This document shows, in pieces, positions 58,291 through 64,000 of a stretch of 64,000 nucleotides of DNA. Position 1 is the first letter of the stretch. Each line of letters begins with the position of its first letter. Below the pieces are notes generated by a model that was given only the letters and a program-made list of their open reading frames with translations, did not search any database and was not told the origin of the DNA. A program made the translations under genes and the position numbers. Source of the DNA: DATFDN01 sp963830565 (GTDB taxonomy: Bacteria; Pseudomonadota; Alphaproteobacteria; Acetobacterales; Acetobacteraceae); contig CAWHMO010000009.1 of assembly GCA_963830565.1 (NCBI GenBank), positions 1 to 64,000 of the forward strand, in the 5' to 3' direction.

Positions 58291-59544
58291 ATGACGCGCC
58301 CCAACCTGCTCGCCGCCGCTTTCGTCCTCGCGCTCTCGCTCGGCTTCCGCCCCGCCCTGGCGCAGACGCAGGCCCCGATCACCATCGGCTTCGCGATGTC
58401 GCTCACCGGCGGCCTCGCGCCGAACGGCAAGGCGGCGCTGCTGGCAATGCAGATCTGGGCCGAGGACAGAACGCCAAGGGCGGCTTGCTCGGGCAAAAGG
58501 TGAAGCTCTTCTATTACGACGACCAGAGCAACCCGGCGCAGGTTCCGGGCATCTACACCAAGCTGCTGGACGCGGATAAAGTCGATCTGGTGGTCAGCGG
58601 CTATGCGACCGACATGATCGCGCCGGCGATGCCGGTCATCATCCAGCACGGGCGGACCTTCCTCGGCCTGCTCGGCCTCGACGTGAACAGCAAGTTCCAC
58701 TACCCGAAATATTTTTTGATCGCGCCGACCAGCGGGCCGCACCCGAAGCAGAGCTTCTCGCAGCCCTTCTTCGCGGTCGCCGCCGGCATGGAGCCCAAGC
58801 CCGTGCGGCTGGCCCTGGTCGGGGCGGATGCCGAGTCCCCGAAGAACGCGCTCGACGGCGCGCGGGAGTTGGCAAAGCAGAACAAGCTCAGCATCGTCTA
58901 TGACCGCAGCTATCCACCGACCACCGCCGATTTCAGCCCGATCGTGCGCTCCATCCAGGCCGCGCGCCCGGATGTCGTGTTCGTCGCCTCCTACCCGCCC
59001 GATACGGCGGGATGCTGCGCGCCGCGCGCGAGACCGGGCTGAAAACGCGGCTGTTCGGCGGCGGCATGGTCGGCTTGCAGTCCACCGCGATCAAAATGCA
59101 GCTTGGTGATTCGCTGAACGGCATTGTCGATTATGATTTCTGGCTTCCCGTAGGGCGCTACGCTACGCCCGAGGCGATGGCGTTCCTGAAGCAGTATCAG
59201 GACAAGGCCGGCGCGGCCGGGGTCGATGCGCTCGGCTACTACCTGCCGCCCTTCGCCTATTCCGACATGCAGGTCTGGCCGATGCCGTCGAGGGCACGAA
59301 GAGCCTCGCCGACGACAAGCTTGCGGAGTACCTGCGCGGCCACGATTTCAACACGGTCGCCGGGCCGATCAAGTTCGGCCCCCTCGGGGAGTGGACCAAG
59401 GCGCGCGTGCTGGAGGTGCAGTTCCAGGGCGTGCAGAGCCACGACCTCGCCCAGTTCAAGGACCCGAAGACCGAGGTGATCCTGTACCCATCCGAGTACA
59501 AGTCCGGCGCCCTTCGGGCGCCCTACCAGGACGCGCAGCATTGA
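58291..59544 (+). pseudogene. ABC substrate-binding protein (branched-chain amino acid type), three frameshifts
   Basis: Periplasmic binding protein with a signal peptide (LLAAAFVLALSLGFRPALA-QT) and the opening PITIGFAMSLTGGLAPNGKA. Four pieces in different frames match one family member: QIWAEDQNAKGGLLGQKVKL (corrected), VASYPPDTAG-MLRAARETGL, and YSDMQVLADAVEGTKSL. Three single-base deletions explain it, near 58464-58467, 59009-59013 and 59273-59276. Corrected length about 418 aa. All three are losses from short C or G runs, so sequence error is plausible. No transporter subunits are adjacent. Confidence 0.82.
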
Positions 59545-59796
59545 TCATTGCGGATGCCCGCGCCGCCCGAGCATGACCACCGTAGAGTTCGCTTGTCCCA
59601 GCTTGCGCCTTCGAAACACACGGCCGTCGGTTATGCCACCCACCCGCGCGACCGCCTCGAACACCCGCGGATTCCGGACACATGTGTGACTCCGAGGCCT
59701 ATCACATGGAAAGATAGCATCTATCAAAACGAATCACTTTTGGAATTACCACGGCGACCTAATCTCCTCCTCGTCCGGTTCGTAGGAGGCTTAGCG

Positions 59797-60948
59797 ATGC
59801 CGCGAATGACGCCCATCTCGACCTCCGCCTCCCTCTCCACCGCCCTCGGAGGACTGCTCACACTTGCCGTCGCCATCGGAATTGGTCGCTTCGTGTACAC
59901 GCCGATCCTGCCATTGATGGTCGAGGCCCTGGGGCTCAGCAAGTTCACCGCGGGCCTTGTCGCATCGGCCAACTTCGCCGGCTATCTCGCTGGTGCATTG
60001 CTCGCGGCCGGCGCATTGCCGGGCTCGCGGCGGACTTGGCTGCTCGGCGCGCTGCTCGCGAGCGCGCTCACCACCGGGGCCATGGGCTACACTCAATCGG
60101 TCCCGCTGTTCCTGGCCCTGCGCTTCGCTGGCGGCGTGGCCAGCGCGCTTGCACTCATCCTCGCCTCCGCGCTCGTGCTGGAGGTGCTCGCCGAGGCGAG
60201 CCGGCCCGGCTTGTCTTCCGTGCTGTTCGCCGGGGTGGGCGTGGGTATTGTCGTTTCGGCGGCACTTGTCTCGGCGCTGCGGGCCGAGCAAGCCGGCTGG
60301 CCCGCGCTATGGATCGCGAGCGGCGCGCTTTCGCTCGTCGGGACGCTCGCCGTCGCGGCGCTGATCCCTAAGCATAAGCCGGTCCGTCCGCCTCGCCCGG
60401 CAGATCGGACCACCCGCGCGGATTCGACCTTGCCCCGCCTTGTCGCAGCCTATGGCCTGTTCGGCTTCGGCTATGTGATCACGGCGACATTTCTCGTCGC
60501 CATCGTGCGGGCCGACGCCGCTGTTCGGCCTTTGGAGCCGATGATCTGGGCGGTGTTCGGCTTGGCGGCTGCCCCATCCGTCGCGCTTTGGAGGCGCCTC
60601 GCGACATCGCTCGGCCTGCCCGGCGCCTTCGCCATCGCCTGTCTGGTGGAGGCTGTCGGCGTGCTGACCAGCGTAGCGTGGCGGGGTACTGTCGGGATCT
60701 TCCTTGCCGCCGTCCTGGTGGGCGGAACGTTCATGGGATTGACGGCGCTGGGTCTCGTCCGGGGGCGTAGCTTGGCAGCCGGCGACGGGCATCGCGTGAT
60801 CGCCCTGATGACGGGCGCCTTCGGCCTCGGCCAGATCGTCGGACCGAGCTTCGCCGGCGCGCTCTATGATCGGCTCGGGAGTTTCATGGTTCCCTCGCTG
60901 ATAGCCGCGGCGGCCCTGGCGTTCGCAGCCCTGCTCGCACGCAGTTAA
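59797..60948 (+). CDS. YbfB/YjiJ-family MFS transporter
   Basis: A 383-aa 12-helix permease. LLTLAVAIGIGRFVYTPILP near the start is the hallmark of this family (GxGRFxYTPxLP). SANFAGYLAGALLAAG and TGAFGLGQIVGPSFAGALYD follow. The substrate is unknown. The ATG at 59797 has AGGAGG at ideal spacing; an upstream open extension lacks such a site and is not used. Confidence 0.88.
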   Translation: MPRMTPISTSASLSTALGGLLTLAVAIGIGRFVYTPILPLMVEALGLSKFTAGLVASANFAGYLAGALLAAGALPGSRRTWLLGALLASALTTGAMGYTQSVPLFLALRFAGGVASALALILASALVLEVLAEASRPGLSSVLFAGVGVGIVVSAALVSALRAEQAGWPALWIASGALSLVGTLAVAALIPKHKPVRPPRPADRTTRADSTLPRLVAAYGLFGFGYVITATFLVAIVRADAAVRPLEPMIWAVFGLAAAPSVALWRRLATSLGLPGAFAIACLVEAVGVLTSVAWRGTVGIFLAAVLVGGTFMGLTALGLVRGRSLAAGDGHRVIALMTGAFGLGQIVGPSFAGALYDRLGSFMVPSLIAAAALAFAALLARS

Positions 60949-61019
60949 AAAGGTAAGGGGCGGAATGGGGTAATCACCTGCCAGCGGAGGTAAGGTGAGC
61001 GACAGCCGAAGGAGGATTT

Positions 61020-61757
61020 ATGGCCGAAGCACCGCCGGTATTACTGCTCACCGGCGCCAGCCGAGGCATCGGGCATGCCGCGGTGAAGCGGTTCAGCGAC
61101 GGCGGCTGGCGCGTGCTGACCATCTCGCGCCATGCCTTCGATCCGCGCTGCCCCTGGGAAGGCGGGGCGCGCAACCACATCCAGCTCGACCTCTCCGACA
61201 TCGCGAATGTCGAGGCGGCACTCCCGCGCATCCGCGACATCGCGGAGGGACGGCTCGATGCGCTGATCAACAACGCTGCGATCTCGCCCAAGACATCGGA
61301 CGGCGCCAAGATGCCCAGCCTCCAGATGCCCTATGCTGACTGGCTGCACGTCTTCAACGTCAATCTGTTCGCCGCCGTGGCGCTGGTCCAGGGGCTGCGG
61401 GACTACCTCGTCGCCTCGCGCGGCAGCGTGGTCAACATCACGTCGATCGTCAGCACCCGCGTCCATCCCTTCGCCTCCGCCGCCTATGCATGCTCCAAGG
61501 CGGCGCTTGGCGCGCTGACGCGGGAGATGGCGAGCGAACTCGGCGCGAGCGGCGTGCGGGTGAACGCGGTCTCACCGGGGGAGATCGAGACCTCCATCCT
61601 GTCGCCTGGCACCGATGCCATCGTCGAGCGCCAGATCCCGATGCGCCGCATGGGCCAGCCCACGGAGGTCGCGGAGCTGCTGTTCTTTCTCTGCTCGGAC
61701 AAGGCGCGCTACATCACCGGCTCGGAGATGTTCATCGACGGCGGCCAGCACGTCTGA
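61020..61757 (+). CDS. Short-chain dehydrogenase/reductase
   Basis: A 245-aa SDR with LLTGASRGIGHAAVKRF, the NNAA motif (LINNAAISPKTSD), a catalytic serine in VVNITSIVST and Y-x-x-x-K in AYACSKAALGALT. The C-terminal AELLFFLCSDKARYITGSEM is typical of 3-oxoacyl-ACP-reductase-like SDRs. The substrate is not evident. AAGGAGGA precedes the ATG. Confidence 0.9.
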   Translation: MAEAPPVLLLTGASRGIGHAAVKRFSDGGWRVLTISRHAFDPRCPWEGGARNHIQLDLSDIANVEAALPRIRDIAEGRLDALINNAAISPKTSDGAKMPSLQMPYADWLHVFNVNLFAAVALVQGLRDYLVASRGSVVNITSIVSTRVHPFASAAYACSKAALGALTREMASELGASGVRVNAVSPGEIETSILSPGTDAIVERQIPMRRMGQPTEVAELLFFLCSDKARYITGSEMFIDGGQHV

Positions 61758-61828
61758 TCAAGGTTGACAATAATTGCAGCGCCGTTCATACGATCTGGTG
61801 CGCCTCACCAAAATCGTGAGTGGCCCTG

Positions 61829-62803
61829 ATGGTTGGCTCCCATCGCCTCCGCTTCTCGCTTTTTGCGTCCAGATGCTGCGCGTTGCTTCTGGCGCTCGCG
61901 ATGGCGGGATGCGCGGGCGCTCCGGAGCCCGGCGGGCAGCGTGCCGGCCTCGCGGGGGCGGCCCAGGAGGCCGAGATCGCCGCGGCAATGGGCAACCGGT
62001 CCGAGGCGGTCGCGCTGCTCGGGCGCGCGGCGGAACAGGCCCCCTCGGATCTGACCTTGCAGATCCGTTATGCGCGCGCCCTGGCCGAAACTGGGCGGAT
62101 CAGCGAGGCTTTGGCGGTGGCGCAGGCGGCACGCGCGCGCGGGCTGCCGTCCCGGCCGATCGACGGCCTGATCGGCCGCCTACAGGTCCAGTCCGGGAAC
62201 GGACCAGGGGCGGAGCAGACCTTCCAGCGCCTGGTGGCGGACTCTCCCGACGATGCGGCCGCGCTGAACGGGCTGGGCTTGGCGCGCGTGCTGCGCGGCG
62301 ATCTGGCGGGCGCCGAGAGCGCGTTCCGCCAGGCTGTTTCCCGCACCCCCGGCGATCTCGCGTCCCGCAACAATCTCGGGCTCGCCTTGGCGCTGCACGG
62401 CCGAGAAGACCTGGCGGTACCAATGCTGGAGCAGCTCCGCCAGGAGGTGCCCGGCTCGCGGCGGGTGCGCCACAACCTCGCCCTCGCCTACGCCGCGTCG
62501 GGGCAGACAGCGAACGCTCGGGCGCTGCTGGAAGCCGACTTGCCGGGTGCGCAGGCCGACGAGGCGGTGCGGGCCTATGCCGGGCTCGCCGACGGCGTGC
62601 CGGCGCGGCCCCGGATGGCGGTCGCCGCCGCGCCGCTCCCGCCGGCCTCGGATCAGGCCGAAGCGGCTGACGCGGAGCCGCCGACGCACGTGTCCCGACG
62701 CAGCCGCCGCTCCTGCCATCATGCGTGCCGGTCCGGGCACCATGCGCTCGCGCGCGCAACGACACGCGCGCAGACCCTGGCCGCGGCCGAGCCAGTTCCG
62801 TAA
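61829..62803 (+). CDS. tadD: TPR lipoprotein, TadD-like
   Basis: A 324-aa lipoprotein: signal sequence with a likely lipobox (LALAMAG-C), then five or so TPR motifs (LLGRAAEQAPSDLTLQIRYA, AALNGLGLARVLRGDLAGAE, SRNNLGLALALHGREDLAVP). The C-terminal 70 residues are low-complexity, Arg/His-rich. TadD acts as an outer-membrane pilotin-like component in Flp pilus assembly. Location just before Flp pilin genes supports the call. ATG at 61829; a GTG 9 nt upstream is possible. Confidence 0.78.
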   Translation: MVGSHRLRFSLFASRCCALLLALAMAGCAGAPEPGGQRAGLAGAAQEAEIAAAMGNRSEAVALLGRAAEQAPSDLTLQIRYARALAETGRISEALAVAQAARARGLPSRPIDGLIGRLQVQSGNGPGAEQTFQRLVADSPDDAAALNGLGLARVLRGDLAGAESAFRQAVSRTPGDLASRNNLGLALALHGREDLAVPMLEQLRQEVPGSRRVRHNLALAYAASGQTANARALLEADLPGAQADEAVRAYAGLADGVPARPRMAVAAAPLPPASDQAEAADAEPPTHVSRRSRRSCHHACRSGHHALARATTRAQTLAAAEPVP

Positions 62804-63264
62804 CAATTCGTGAATGCCTGGCTTGAGCACGCCAGCTCGGGCGGCCTGCCCCAGGCGCGCCGACAATCCGGCTATTCCGACGCCAGGGATCAGATGAAGC
62901 CTGGCTATCCGGCCTAATCTCCACCTTTGGGTCTAGGCCAGAGGGGGAGTCCGGTTGCCACAGTTGGGAAACGCTACTTCATCAATAGCTCAATTCTACC
63001 GACCGCACTCGGCGAAGACTTCTGACGATGTGCCTACTTATAGGCCCGTCTCAAAATACAGACGATTGAACTGGCTTTCCTAATTGACGGGAAGTCCGCC
63101 ACGCCCTGCCCGCTGGGCGGGAAAGATAAACGTCGTCTTAAAATTGTTGACGATGCGGTAAAGATTCGATTAAGAAATAACACACCGAGGGCGCCGCGAG
63201 GCGGTGCTTCAAACTTCAATCAGTGGGCCGCGCCACCCGGCACCACACCGCAGAGGAGAGAACC
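62804..63264 (+). other. Intergenic region before the flp pilin genes
   Basis: About 460 bp with no gene recognised. Around 63100 is a GC hairpin (CCCGC/GCGGG), then an AT-rich stretch 63125-63185 which is the likely promoter area for the pilins. An open minus-strand frame here has no supporting signals. Confidence 0.6.
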
Positions 63265-63468
63265 ATGCCGTCCATCATCGCCCGCATCCGCCAGCTCAAC
63301 ACCGACAAGCGCGGCATCGCCGCCCTCGAATACGCCCTGCTCGCCGCCTTCGTGGCGCTGGCGATCGTGGTCGGCGCCGGCAAGTTCGGCAGCAGCGTCA
63401 GCACCTACTTCACCTCGCTCAGCACCAACGTCGCCGCGATGAACGCCACCCCGACCTCCGGCAGCTAA
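63265..63468 (+). CDS. flp: Flp-family type IVb pilin (copy 1)
   Basis: A 67-aa prepilin. A short basic leader ends near RGIAALEYALLAAFVALAI, with the conserved glutamate (E5-type) and tyrosine of Flp pilins. The hydrophobic helix follows, then a short C-terminal tail. The leader is cut by TadV at about G-I-A. GAGGAGAG lies at good spacing. It is nearly identical to copy 2, 88 bp downstream. Confidence 0.95.
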   Translation: MPSIIARIRQLNTDKRGIAALEYALLAAFVALAIVVGAGKFGSSVSTYFTSLSTNVAAMNATPTSGS

Positions 63469-63556
63469 GGCCCGCCGAACCCGAAGCGCCGGCGCCCAGC
63501 CGGGATTGTTTCACCATTGGTCACATAGCCCGCGCTATATCACAGAGGAGAGAACC

Positions 63557-63760
63557 ATGCCGTCCATCATCGCCCGCATCCGCCAGCTCAACACCGACAA
63601 GCGCGGCATCGCCGCCCTCGAATACGCCCTGCTCGCCGCCTTCGTGGCGCTGGCGATCGTGGTCGGCGCCGGCAAGTTCGGCAGCAGCGTCAGCACCTAC
63701 TTCACCACGCTCGGCACCAACGTCGCCGCGCTGAACGCCACCCCGACCGCCGGCAAGTAA
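63557..63760 (+). CDS. flp: Flp-family type IVb pilin (copy 2)
   Basis: A second 67-aa pilin, identical to copy 1 through residue 50. It differs only near the C-terminus (TTLGTNVAALNATPTAGK versus TSLSTNVAAMNATPTSGS). The ribosome site and leader are also duplicated, showing a recent tandem duplication. Either or both may be the major Flp subunit. Confidence 0.95.
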   Translation: MPSIIARIRQLNTDKRGIAALEYALLAAFVALAIVVGAGKFGSSVSTYFTTLGTNVAALNATPTAGK

Positions 63761-63874
63761 TCCGGATCCGCACGCAGCGGCTCGGGAGCGATCCCGGGCC
63801 GCTGCGCTGCCAAGCCGTTTACGCCGCGTTAGGACCGTCCCGGTATAGAGCGCTAATTCCTCGGGCGATCCGCA

Positions 63875-64000
63875 ATGGCCGCACTCCAGACCGTGACGAC
63901 GCTGTGCCTGATCGGCCTGCTCGGCACCGCCGCGCTGCACGACGCTGCGTTCCGCACCGTCCCGAACTGGATCAGCCTTGCCCTAGCCTGCGGCGGGCTC
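63875..64000 (+). CDS. Prepilin peptidase TadV/CpaA, N-terminal part (runs off the end)
   Basis: Only 42 residues are in the window: MAALQTVTTLCLIGLLGTAA followed by LHDAAFRTVPNWIS. The D-x-x-x-R-x-V-P-N segment holds the first catalytic aspartate of A24 prepilin peptidases. It would process the Flp pilins just upstream. Confidence 0.85.
   Translation, partial: MAALQTVTTLCLIGLLGTAALHDAAFRTVPNWISLALACGGL

Noticed and set aside
59548..59796. Extended N-terminus of the YbfB-type transporter, or a short minus-strand gene here
   Set aside because: The added residues are not membrane-like, and AGGAGG clearly marks the ATG at 59797. The opposite frame ends in no recognisable domain.

Overview
The window is a high-GC chromosomal segment of an alphaproteobacterium. 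The rRNA operon order (16S, tRNA-Ile, tRNA-Ala, 23S, 5S, tRNA-fMet), a mitochondrial-type ATP12 chaperone, a Flp/Tad pilus locus and the hisG-hisD-infA-maf-rng order fit the class. An Acetobacteraceae/Rhodospirillales member is my best inference, at moderate confidence.

Layout. 1-6022 is a complete rRNA operon on the minus strand, from a TTGACA-17-TAGATA promoter to a Rho-independent terminator. 6023-13438 holds clpB, a MOSC protein, and a minus-strand trio of MBOAT acyltransferase, SGNH hydrolase and metallo-beta-lactamase-fold enzyme. 13439-17415 is a tightly overlapping operon (hisG, hisD, infA, maf, RNase E/G). 17434-19148 is a Ftr-type ferrous iron importer. 19812-25172 carries an ABC binding protein, an RNA pseudouridine synthase, an AsmA protein, ATP12 and acylphosphatase. 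25240-29161 mixes an epoxide-hydrolase-like gene, a FUSC exporter, a palindromic repeat element, a decayed IS701-type transposase and a broken DUF29 gene. serA and serC follow.

32133-36397 is a cargo-carrying transposon with perfect 21-bp inverted repeats and an IS1-like transposase. Its passengers include an XRE/ImmA metallopeptidase regulator, a DUF4145 protein and several unknown genes. After hemB, 37897-43402 is a PEP-CTERM/exosortase-associated exopolysaccharide cluster (glycosyltransferase, O-ligase, PrsT-like TPR protein). gltA, rlmB, cysQ and a LysE exporter follow.

49661-52057 is the most interesting small operon: an SDR, a 351-aa protein of unknown function, and a UGSC-motif gene whose in-frame TGA is followed by a well-formed bacterial SECIS hairpin. 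I read it as a selenoprotein. Beyond it lie a type-I-secreted-looking phosphatase with two Pro-Thr linkers, a DHA2 exporter, a cupin, a ligase-associated exonuclease, a VapBC toxin-antitoxin pair with a visible operator, a second binding protein, an MFS transporter, an SDR and the start of a tad locus (TadD-like lipoprotein, two near-identical Flp pilins, prepilin peptidase running off the end).

Caution: at least eleven single-base indels break otherwise well-conserved genes, including gltA and serC. Residual sequence error is the likeliest explanation for most of them. The IS701 and DUF29 remnants look like genuine decay.
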